Shown piece by piece: positions 1 to 5,971 of a stretch of 8,734 nucleotides of DNA (positions are counted from its first letter, which is position 1; each line of letters begins with the position of its first letter). This DNA comes from an uncultured Gammaproteobacteria bacterium (lineage in GTDB: Bacteria > Pseudomonadota > Gammaproteobacteria > Pseudomonadales > UBA5518): positions 1 through 8,734 of the forward strand of contig CAIXOY010000550.1 in the NCBI GenBank assembly GCA_903921135.1, given 5' to 3'. The translations under genes were made by a program, and so were the position numbers. The notes beneath the pieces are model-generated. The model saw only the letters and a program-made list of their open reading frames with translations, searched no databases and was not told where the DNA came from.

Positions 1-359
1 CGCTGTATCACGCGCTCGGCAACGGCGAGCAGCAAGCGCTGGTAGTCGTGAACCGCTAGATTGCGGAAGCCAACCATGTGCTTCATCGCTTCTGCGAGTT
101 CCTGCGTGATGAAGCCCGCTGACACAAGCGTGTCGAAACTCTCGCGCGCGCTGCTCACTACGCCCAAACGATCACGCCGCACGATGTGGTTCGCCATATC
201 CACCACCGCCTCGCAGGCGCGCTGGATGTTCATGACCGCAGCATCCTGCCGCGTGAAATCCGTGGCAAAGCCGGCACCAGCCGCCGCGTACTCCTCGCGT
301 GCTCTCCCTACGGAACGCTCGACGATGGCGGCTTTCTTCAGCAGCACGTCATCCGCCAT
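1..359 (-). CDS. hepT: HepT-like HEPN-domain toxin (ribonuclease) of a type VII toxin-antitoxin pair, C-terminus cut by the window edge
   Basis: The reading frame starts with ATG at 359-357 and runs off the left edge after 119 codons, so the last residues are missing (family members are usually about 130-145 aa). The translation is largely helical and carries the HEPN signature RX4HXY: R99, H104 and Y106 within the string RNLAVHDY. In characterised HepT toxins, Arg and His form the RNase active site and the Tyr is the residue poly-AMPylated by the partner MntA. All three are present, so the toxin looks intact as far as visible. The start codon lies inside the end of the upstream antitoxin gene (11-nt overlap), which indicates translational coupling. 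The frame is too poor in methionines to suggest another start. Seen: motif and overlap. Known: family mechanism. Inferred: the actual RNA target (mRNA or tRNA), which I cannot tell. Confidence 0.88.
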   Translation of the reverse strand, partial: MADDVLLKKAAIVERSVGRAREEYAAAGAGFATDFTRQDAAVMNIQRACEAVVDMANHIVRRDRLGVVSSARESFDTLVSAGFITQELAEAMKHMVGFRNLAVHDYQRLLLAVAERVIQ

Positions 360-777
360 AGACGCGCCCCTCCCGGCGGATATCGTCCAGATGCCCCGCG
401 ATACGCTCGTCCCAGCGCTGTTTTTCCGAGATCGCGAAGCACTCGAAGAGGCCCGCGTCCGGCTCGGTGGCCCAGAGCCGACGCCCGCGCGTGAGCACCT
501 CGAACTGCACCACGGTATTGGCCGCACGCAGGTCGAGGAGGTCTACATCGCAGCGTGCAAGGTCGGCGAGTTCAGCCGAGACGTCCCAGAGCTGCAGCGG
601 ATCGGCGTAACCCGCCACCAGCACCGCGAGGTCCAGATCGCTGTGGGCGCTGGCCGTTCCCTCCACACGGCTACCGAAGGCATACACACCCAGCAGCCCC
701 GGCAAGGCCTCATGCAGCCGCCGCACGATGGGGCCGTCTTCGGCGAGCAACTGTTCCAGAGCCACGGGCGCGTTCAT
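349..777 (-). CDS. mntA: MntA-like minimal nucleotidyltransferase antitoxin (protein AMPylase)
   Basis: This 142-aa protein belongs to the MNT nucleotidyltransferase family, partner of HEPN toxins. The polymerase-beta-type signature GSX10DXD is exact: G35-S36, ten residues, then D47-L48-D49 (GSRVEGTASAHSDLDL). A third acidic residue expected to complete the metal site is D79 or D82 in DVDLLDL. Family members neutralise HepT by transferring AMP groups to its active-site-proximal tyrosine, which is present in the neighbour (Y106). The ATG at 777-775 is chosen over an in-frame GTG at 813, because the longer version would add a 12-residue Arg-rich leader that overlaps pilU and lies ahead of the conserved fold. 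A GAGG sits about 13 nt upstream, inside the pilU end, a weak ribosome site. The gene begins 10 nt after pilU and its TGA stop lies within the start of hepT. The antitoxin-first order fits production of antidote before toxin. Confidence 0.88.
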   Translation of the reverse strand: MNAPVALEQLLAEDGPIVRRLHEALPGLLGVYAFGSRVEGTASAHSDLDLAVLVAGYADPLQLWDVSAELADLARCDVDLLDLRAANTVVQFEVLTRGRRLWATEPDAGLFECFAISEKQRWDERIAGHLDDIRREGRVYGG

Positions 778-787
778 CCGAGCAGGC

Positions 788-2002
788 CTACCTCGCCCCC
801 GGCGGCTTGCCACCCGGCATCCTGGGCATGCCGTCGTCCTCCTCTTTTTTCTCCTCCTCGACCAGGCTCAGCGTAAGCCCGCTCGAGGTGCGCGAGCCCT
901 TGCCGCCGTCGGGCGCGTCTTCCAGCGCGAGGTTGCCGCCGGACTGGTCCAACTTGATGCGCAGCCGCACGTCGTTCTGCGAATCCGCGTTGCGGATCGC
1001 CTCGTCCATGGTGATGCGGCCTTCCTTGAAGAGATTGAAGAGCGCGGCGTCGAAGGTCTGCATGCCGAGGGCTTCGGACTTCGACATGATTTCCTTGATC
1101 GACTCGAACTCGCCCTTGATCACGAGCTCCTCGATGGTCTTGGTGCCCAACAGCACTTCGACCGCGGCGCAGCGCTTGCCATCCACCGTCGGAATCAGGC
1201 GCTGCGAAACGAATGCCCGCAGGTTCTGGCCGAGGTTCATCAGCAACTGCGGGCGGCGCTCTTCGGGGAAGAGGTTCACGATGCGGTCGAGCGCCTGGTT
1301 GGCGTTGTTCGCGTGCAGCGTGGAGATGGCAAGGTGGCCGGTCTCGGCGAAGGCCAGCGCGTGCTCCATCGTCTCGCGGTTGCGCACCTCGCCGATCAGG
1401 ATCACGTCGGGCGCCTGACGCAGGGTGTTGATCAGCGCGTTGTGGAAGCTGCGCGTGTCCACGCCCACTTCGCGCTGGTTCACGATGCACTTCTTGTGGC
1501 GGTGCACGTACTCGATCGGATCCTCGATGGTGATGATGTGGCCGCCGGCGGTGCTGTTGCGGTGGTCGATCAGCGCCGCGAGCGAGGTTGATTTGCCCGA
1601 GCCCGTGCCGCCCACGAAGAGGATCAGTCCGCGCTTGGCGAGGATCACGTCCTTCAGGACGGGCGGCAGACGCAGATCGTCGAACTTGGGGATCTCGGTG
1701 GTGATGTTCCGCGCGACCAGGGAGATCTCGTTGCGCTGGCGGAAGATGTTCACGCGGAAACGCCCCGCGCCAGGGATCGAGATGGCGAGGTTCATCTCGA
1801 GCTCGGTGCTGAAGATCTTGCGCTGCTCCTCGTCCATGATCTCGTTGGCGATGGCCGAGACCTCGCCCGGTTTGAGGCTTTCCTGCGAGAGCGGTTTCAG
1901 CACGCCCTGGAACTTGGCGCAGGGCGGCGCGCCGGTGGCGAGGTAAAGATCGGAACCGTCGTTCTTGGCGAGGGTGCGAAGGTAGTCGTGGATGTTGTGC
2001 AC
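788..2002 (-). CDS. pilU: PilU-type twitching motility / type IV pilus retraction ATPase
   Basis: This 404-aa cytoplasmic hexameric ATPase of the PilT/VirB11 family assists PilT in depolymerising type IV pili. Visible motifs in order: N-terminal PAS-like domain (about 1-110), Walker A GGTGSGKST at 131-139, Asp box ITIEDPIEYVH at 157-167, Walker B region ILIGEVRNRETM at 201-212, and His box STLHANNANQALDRI at 227-241. The C-terminal stretch around 334-352 (EAIRNADSQNDVRLRIKLD) and the string HRHKKCIVNQREVGVDTRS separate PilU from PilT. An Asn (N208) stands where PilT/PilU commonly has Asp in the GE(I/M)RD box. The last 40 residues form a low-complexity acidic then Gly/Pro-rich tail. The start is GTG: an in-frame TGA lies 24 nt upstream with no other start between, and GGAG at 2012-2009 sits 6 nt before the GTG. 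pilT, usually adjacent, is not here. The next gene upstream is divergent. Confidence 0.95.
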   Translation of the reverse strand: MHNIHDYLRTLAKNDGSDLYLATGAPPCAKFQGVLKPLSQESLKPGEVSAIANEIMDEEQRKIFSTELEMNLAISIPGAGRFRVNIFRQRNEISLVARNITTEIPKFDDLRLPPVLKDVILAKRGLILFVGGTGSGKSTSLAALIDHRNSTAGGHIITIEDPIEYVHRHKKCIVNQREVGVDTRSFHNALINTLRQAPDVILIGEVRNRETMEHALAFAETGHLAISTLHANNANQALDRIVNLFPEERRPQLLMNLGQNLRAFVSQRLIPTVDGKRCAAVEVLLGTKTIEELVIKGEFESIKEIMSKSEALGMQTFDAALFNLFKEGRITMDEAIRNADSQNDVRLRIKLDQSGGNLALEDAPDGGKGSRTSSGLTLSLVEEEKKEEDDGMPRMPGGKPPGAR

Positions 2003-2008
2003 TGGGCG

Positions 2009-2012
2009 CTCC
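2009..2012 (-). promoter_or_regulatory. Ribosome binding site of pilU that fixes the GTG start
   Basis: On the minus strand GGAG is followed by six bases (cgccca) and then GTG. With the in-frame stop a short way upstream, this site makes the GTG at 2002 the only credible start of pilU. Confidence 0.75.
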
Positions 2013-2035
2013 GTGCGGGCGGCGGGTCACTTTCG

Positions 2036-2064
2036 AGCATAAACAGGACCCTGCGGGATTGCCA
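2036..2064 (-). promoter_or_regulatory. Weak candidate sigma-70-type promoter for pilU
   Basis: In the divergent gap between pilU and the 2118 gene, the minus strand shows TATGCT (2041-2036, four of six matches to TATAAT) with TGGCAA (2064-2059, three of six matches to TTGACA) 17 bases upstream. Spacing is ideal but the -35 is poor. No sigma-54 -24/-12 element was found here. Treat as a candidate only. Confidence 0.25.
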
Positions 2065-2117
2065 TCGGTGCCTCTGGCTTGCTCCAATCCCGGGCACATC
2101 AACCGAGGGTCTCGCGC

Positions 2118-2492
2118 ATGATCACCTATCTCTATTGGGCAGCTGTCATGGCGCTGGCGCTCGGCGCGCTCTGGGCAGGCGCAGTCAGCATCGGCAAACC
2201 GCTCGGCGGGCTGGTGGCGGCGGTCGCGATCCTGGTGGCGGGCTGGCTCGCCTACAGCTTCCATTTCGAGAACGTTTTCGTGAAACGCTGGGGCGGTGTG
2301 ATGAGCGTCACGATTCCGGATGGCCAACATCATCTGGGGGCCACCTGGAAGGATGACAACCTCTGGGTGGAAAACTACGATCCCTCCTCGAATACCTGCG
2401 AGTTCCGCGAGTACTCCAAGGGCAACCTCCTGCAGGGGCGGGTGATCATCAAGAACTGCAACCCGGTACTGCCGCCCTTCACTCCGCGCTGA
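2118..2492 (+). CDS. Small two-helix membrane protein of unknown function
   Basis: I do not recognise this 124-aa protein. Two hydrophobic segments are visible, about residues 3-23 (rich in Ala/Leu/Trp/Tyr) and 28-47, separated by a short loop with K27. A roughly 75-residue hydrophilic domain follows, with many predicted beta-type stretches (MSVTIPDG, ATWKDDNLWVENYD, GRVIIKNCNP) and two cysteines, C94 and C114. These could pair if the domain is periplasmic. Topology is uncertain because K56-R57 directly after the second helix would favour a cytoplasmic tail. The ATG at 2118 is chosen because GAGGG at 2105-2109 lies 8 nt upstream. A longer TTG start at 2079 lacks such a site and would put a charged leader before the first helix. 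The gene is transcribed away from pilU, with 115 nt between starts, and ends 78 nt before the cytochrome gene. A role linked to either neighbour is a guess. Confidence 0.75.
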   Translation: MITYLYWAAVMALALGALWAGAVSIGKPLGGLVAAVAILVAGWLAYSFHFENVFVKRWGGVMSVTIPDGQHHLGATWKDDNLWVENYDPSSNTCEFREYSKGNLLQGRVIIKNCNPVLPPFTPR

Positions 2493-2570
2493 CTGAATGG
2501 CCCCCGCGCGAAGGACTTGTACGTCACGCGCCGTCGAAGAGCGCCATACAAACAAAAGGCTTCCCTGCAC

Positions 2571-5216
2571 ATGAATCGTGCTCCGTTCTCACGCATGCTG
2601 GCCCTGCTGCTGCCACTCATCGCAGGCCCTGTGCTGGCGCAGCCCACGCTGCCGCCCGCAGGCGAGTACCAGAACTTCGAGAGCGGCCACGTACGCCCGC
2701 TGGCCATGTCGCCGGACGGCAGCCGGCTTTTCGCCGTGAACACGCCGAACGGTACGCTCGAGGTCTTCGACATCACCGCAGAAGCACCGGCGTTCCTGAG
2801 CGCCATACCCGTGGGCATGGAGCCCGTATCGGTGGCCGCGCGCAGCAACACCGAGGTCTGGGTGGTGAATCACCTGAGCGACAGCGTGAGCGTTGTGAAT
2901 GTGGGCACGCGCCCTTTCCGCGTGACGCGCACCCTGCTGGTGGGAGACGAGCCGCGCGACATCGTGTTTGCGGGGCCGGATCGCCAACGCGCGTTCATCA
3001 CCACCGCGCACCGTGGCCAGAACACGGGCTTCGATCCGCAGTCTTTCGTGCCCGGCGTGGGGCGTGCCGACGTCTGGGTCTTCGATGCCGCCAGCACGGG
3101 CAGCGCACCTCTCACCGTGCTGAAACTCTTCGGCGATACGCCGCGCCCTCTCGCGGTCTCACCCGACGGCAGCAAGGTCTATGCGGGCGTGTTCAATTCC
3201 GGCAACGGCACCACCGTGCTGGGCGCGGACATCCCGGGCCCGGGCCTGCAGAAGCCCGGCCCGCAAACAGACGCCGCCGGCAACCCGCAACCGCGCACCG
3301 GCCTGATCGTGCGCTGGAACGGACAACACTGGCAGGACAACGGCGACCCGGACACGGCCACCGCGCCCGGCACCTGGGACAACCGTGTGCGCTTCAGCCT
3401 GCCCGACTACGACGTCTTCCAGATCGATGCGATGGCCACCCCGGTGGTGCGGAAACGCCGCTTCAGTGGCGTGGGCACCACGCTCTTCAACATGGCCGTG
3501 AACCCGGTGAACGGGGCGCTCTATGTCTCGAACCAGGAGGCACGGAACGAAGTGCGATTCGAGGGGCCGGGCACCGCCTCGACCACGGTACGCGGGCACT
3601 TCGTGGAAGCGCGCGTCACGGTGATCGACAGCGCGGGCAACGTGAAGCCACGGCACCTGAACAAACACATCACCAGCTACGACGCCGACACGGGTACGGC
3701 GCTGGAGCGCTCGCGCGCGCTCGCCATGCCGCTCGGCATGGCTGTCACCGCGGACGGCAAACGGCTTTACCTCGCCGCTTTCGGCTCGCAGCGGGTGGCG
3801 TGGTACGACACCGCAGCGCTCTCCAGCGGCAACTTCGCCGTGCGCGCAGACCGGCAGTACGCGCTCTCGGCAGGCGGCCCGAGCGCAGTCGTGCTCGACG
3901 AGACGCGCAACCGCATGTACGTCTCGACGCGCTTCGACAACGGCCTCTCCACGCTCGCGCTGGACACGGGTGCGGAAGTGGGGCACCTGAGGATGCGCAA
4001 CCCCGAGCCCGCGGTGGTGCGGGCAGGGCGCAAATGGCTCTACGACGCGCGCATCAGTTCGAGCCGCGGAGACTCCTCCTGCGGTGGCTGCCACATCTTC
4101 GGTGACATGGACCACATGGCCTGGGATCTGGGCGATCCGGACGAGGTGCTGGCCGGCAGCCCCAACACATACAACCGGAACGTTCCGCTCGGCCTGACCA
4201 AACCCACCTTCCACCCCATGAAGGGGCCGATGACCACGCAAAGCCTGCGCGGGCTCGAAAGGCAGGGCCCGATGCACTGGCGCGGTGACCGTACGGGCAC
4301 CACGGCTGCGGCTGGCGAGACACTGGAAGAGCAGTCCTTCGAGGACTTCAAGGGCGCCTTCACGGGGCTGCTCGGTCGCGGTGCGCCGCTGAACGACCGG
4401 GAGATGAACGAGTTCTCGACCTTCGCGCTGACGCTGAAGTACCCGCCGAACCCGCACCGCGCGCTCGACAACAGCCTGAACACCGACGAGAAGGCCGGCT
4501 CCGATTTCTACCACAACGTCACGTCCGACATCATCGCCACCTGCAACGGCTGCCACGTGCTCGACGAGAACGCGGGCTTCTATGGCACCGACGGCACCAT
4601 GAGCATCGAGGGTCCCACCTTCGACGAGGACTTCAAGATTCCGCACCTGCGCAATCTCTACCAGAAGGTGGGAATGTTCGGCTCCACCGGCAATCCTGGT
4701 AACGGAGCGCCGGCAGCGGGGCCGCAGATCAGGGGCTTCGGTTTCTCGAACGACGGGGCTGTCGACACCCTCGTTACGTTCCTGCGGGCCTCGGTCTTCA
4801 GATTCCCCAATCCGACGGTGCGCGAACAGACCGCGAAATTCATGCTGGTTTTCCCCTCGAACCTCGCGCCCATCGCGGGGCAGCAGCTCACCGTGAGCCC
4901 GGCGAGTCCGCGCTCGTCCACGGCGCGTGCGCGGCTCGATCTGCTGCGCGCACGCGCCACGGTGCTCGGGCCGCAGCAGGAGTGCGAACTGGTGGCGCAA
5001 GGCGTGCTGGGCGGCCGGCGCTTCAGCGCACTGCTGAACAGCGCGGGCAGCTTCACGCGGGCAGATGCCACGGGAACGCTGGTGGGCTTCGATGCGCTCT
5101 ATGAGGCAGCAGACGGCGCTGGCAACAGCATCACCTGGACCTGCGTGCCGCCGGGCTCGGGGCTGCGGATCGGCATCGACCGCAACCTCGACGGCGTGCC
5201 CGACGCACAACTCTGA
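2571..5216 (+). CDS. Exported beta-propeller di-haem c-type cytochrome (cytochrome c peroxidase/MauG-like C-terminal half)
   Basis: This 881-aa periplasmic or secreted haem protein starts with a Sec signal peptide: R3 and R8, hydrophobic core 9-22, likely cleavage after A23 (GPVLA/QP). Residues of about 30-480 hold repeated YVTN/lactonase-like blades, for example AMSPDGSRLFAVNTPNGTLEVFDI-type units and MAVTADGKRLYLAAFGSQ; I count about seven. Two haem-binding sites follow: CGGCH at 504-508 and CNGCH at 658-662. Between them lie TTQSLRGL (555-562) and MHWRGDR (568-574), and after the second haem IPHLRNLYQKVGMFG (to 704). These resemble segments of di-haem cytochrome c peroxidase/MauG relatives. 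M702 or M513/M516 could be axial ligands. The very C-terminus carries DRNLDGVPD (D870, N872, D874, D878), a Ca-binding-like loop. The ATG at 2571 is chosen because it begins the signal peptide; an in-frame TTG at 2517 would add an Arg/Lys-rich leader. Substrate and redox partner are unknown. Confidence 0.85.
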   Translation: MNRAPFSRMLALLLPLIAGPVLAQPTLPPAGEYQNFESGHVRPLAMSPDGSRLFAVNTPNGTLEVFDITAEAPAFLSAIPVGMEPVSVAARSNTEVWVVNHLSDSVSVVNVGTRPFRVTRTLLVGDEPRDIVFAGPDRQRAFITTAHRGQNTGFDPQSFVPGVGRADVWVFDAASTGSAPLTVLKLFGDTPRPLAVSPDGSKVYAGVFNSGNGTTVLGADIPGPGLQKPGPQTDAAGNPQPRTGLIVRWNGQHWQDNGDPDTATAPGTWDNRVRFSLPDYDVFQIDAMATPVVRKRRFSGVGTTLFNMAVNPVNGALYVSNQEARNEVRFEGPGTASTTVRGHFVEARVTVIDSAGNVKPRHLNKHITSYDADTGTALERSRALAMPLGMAVTADGKRLYLAAFGSQRVAWYDTAALSSGNFAVRADRQYALSAGGPSAVVLDETRNRMYVSTRFDNGLSTLALDTGAEVGHLRMRNPEPAVVRAGRKWLYDARISSSRGDSSCGGCHIFGDMDHMAWDLGDPDEVLAGSPNTYNRNVPLGLTKPTFHPMKGPMTTQSLRGLERQGPMHWRGDRTGTTAAAGETLEEQSFEDFKGAFTGLLGRGAPLNDREMNEFSTFALTLKYPPNPHRALDNSLNTDEKAGSDFYHNVTSDIIATCNGCHVLDENAGFYGTDGTMSIEGPTFDEDFKIPHLRNLYQKVGMFGSTGNPGNGAPAAGPQIRGFGFSNDGAVDTLVTFLRASVFRFPNPTVREQTAKFMLVFPSNLAPIAGQQLTVSPASPRSSTARARLDLLRARATVLGPQQECELVAQGVLGGRRFSALLNSAGSFTRADATGTLVGFDALYEAADGAGNSITWTCVPPGSGLRIGIDRNLDGVPDAQL

Positions 5217-5222
5217 GGAAGG
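5215..5222 (+). promoter_or_regulatory. Ribosome binding site overlapping the cytochrome stop codon
   Basis: GAGGAAGG shares its first two bases with the TGA stop of the cytochrome gene and ends 3 nt before the ATG of the methyltransferase (the GAGGA core is 6 nt away). Ribosomes ending the cytochrome are placed on the next start, a typical coupling arrangement. Confidence 0.7.
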
Positions 5223-5225
5223 CCT

Positions 5226-5894
5226 ATGGGCGGCACCAGCCTCATCACCGGCGTAGAGGATGCGATCGCCGGCTACATGACCGGGCTGCTGCCGGCCGAA
5301 ACCGGCGTGCACGCACGCCTTCGCGCCGAAACCGCAGGCATGCCGGGCGCCGTGATGCAGGTATCGCAGGAGCAGGGCCGCGTCATGCAGATGCTGCTCG
5401 GGCTCTGCGGCGCGCGCCGCACGATAGAGATCGGTGTGTTCACGGGCTTCAGCACGCTGGTGACCGCCGAGGCGCTCCCCGAGGACGGCCGCGTGATCGC
5501 CTGCGATGTCAGCGAGGAGTGGACGTCCATCGCAAGGCGTTACTGGCGGGAGGCGGGCGTTGCACACAAGATCGACCTGCGCATCGCGCCGGCGCTGCAG
5601 ACACTCGATGCCTTGCTCGCCGCGGGCGAGGCGGCATCTTTCGATTTCGCGTTCATCGATGCCGACAAGGAAAACCAGGCCGCTTATTACGAGCGCTGCC
5701 TGCAACTGCTGCGGCCCGGCGGGCTGCTGATGCTGGACAACGCGCTCTGGCATGGGCGGGTGGCGGATCCTGCCAACAACAGCCCTGACACACTCGCGAT
5801 CCGGGAACTGAACCGCCGCATGGCCGCAGATTCCCGAACGGAGGCATGCCTGATCGCCTGCGGCGACGGCCTGCATCTGGCGCGCAAGCGCTGA
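5226..5894 (+). CDS. Class I SAM-dependent O-methyltransferase (caffeoyl-CoA OMT-like, metal-dependent)
   Basis: At 222 aa this matches the usual length of the Methyltransf_3 family, cytoplasmic enzymes that transfer a methyl group from S-adenosylmethionine to hydroxyls of catechol-like or related substrates. SAM-binding motif I is TIEIGVFTGFST (66-77). The acidic residue at the end of beta-2 is D94 in IACDVSEE. The metal-site residues of this family are matched by D145 (FIDADKEN) and D171-N172 (MLDNALWHG). The N-terminal helix that closes the active site is present (about 1-60). The ATG at 5226 is supported by the strong purine-rich ribosome site GAGGAAGG at 5215-5222, which overlaps the TGA of the cytochrome gene, so the two genes are almost certainly co-transcribed and probably translationally coupled. 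The physiological acceptor cannot be told from the sequence; a phenolic or quinone-like compound would fit the family. Confidence 0.92.
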   Translation: MGGTSLITGVEDAIAGYMTGLLPAETGVHARLRAETAGMPGAVMQVSQEQGRVMQMLLGLCGARRTIEIGVFTGFSTLVTAEALPEDGRVIACDVSEEWTSIARRYWREAGVAHKIDLRIAPALQTLDALLAAGEAASFDFAFIDADKENQAAYYERCLQLLRPGGLLMLDNALWHGRVADPANNSPDTLAIRELNRRMAADSRTEACLIACGDGLHLARKR

Positions 5895-5942
5895 TGGCAA
5901 TCACGCGCGCCAGCCGGTAGCGTATCGCGCACCGACGGCACT

Positions 5943-5957
5943 GCGGCGCGACGCCGC
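5943..5957 (+). repeat. Short GC-rich inverted repeat (6-bp stem, 3-nt loop) before the TIM-barrel gene
   Basis: GCGGCG-CGA-CGCCGC is a perfect 6-base inverted repeat in the 77-nt gap after the methyltransferase. No run of T follows, so it is not a standard intrinsic terminator. It ends 4 nt before the GGAA ribosome site of the next gene and could affect its translation, or be a chance product of high GC. Confidence 0.4.
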
Positions 5958-5971
5958 TGACGGAACACGAG

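Noticed and set aside
778..813. Longer mntA start at GTG 813
   Set aside because: Adds 12 Arg-rich residues overlapping the pilU end; the ATG at 777 fits the fold better.
61..1591. Several plus-strand frames of 270-290 codons opposite hepT, mntA and pilU
   Set aside because: No motif or ribosome site; they mirror the real minus-strand genes.
1897..2097. 66-codon minus-strand frame starting upstream of pilU, including an ATG at 2040
   Set aside because: It is out of frame with pilU, overlaps its start, and has a Pro/Arg/Ser-rich translation without family features.
774..2570. A 598-codon minus-strand frame overlapping pilU in another frame
   Set aside because: Arg/Gln/His-rich low-information translation; the pilU frame contains all ATPase motifs.
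2493..2570. Possible promoter before the cytochrome gene (TTGTAC at 2517 and TACAAA at 2547)
   Set aside because: The spacing of 24 bases is too long for sigma-70, and no better pair was found in the gap.
3232..3270. GC-rich palindromic stretch (cccgggcccggg and following)
   Set aside because: It lies inside the cytochrome coding region and encodes a Gly/Pro loop; no T-run, so not a terminator or a site I can name.
3159..5900. A 913-codon open frame on the minus strand opposite the cytochrome and methyltransferase genes
   Set aside because: Its translation is rich in Arg, His, Ala and Gly without any recognisable motif, while the plus strand carries clear signal peptide, haem and SAM-binding motifs. 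Long antisense frames are common in GC-rich genes.
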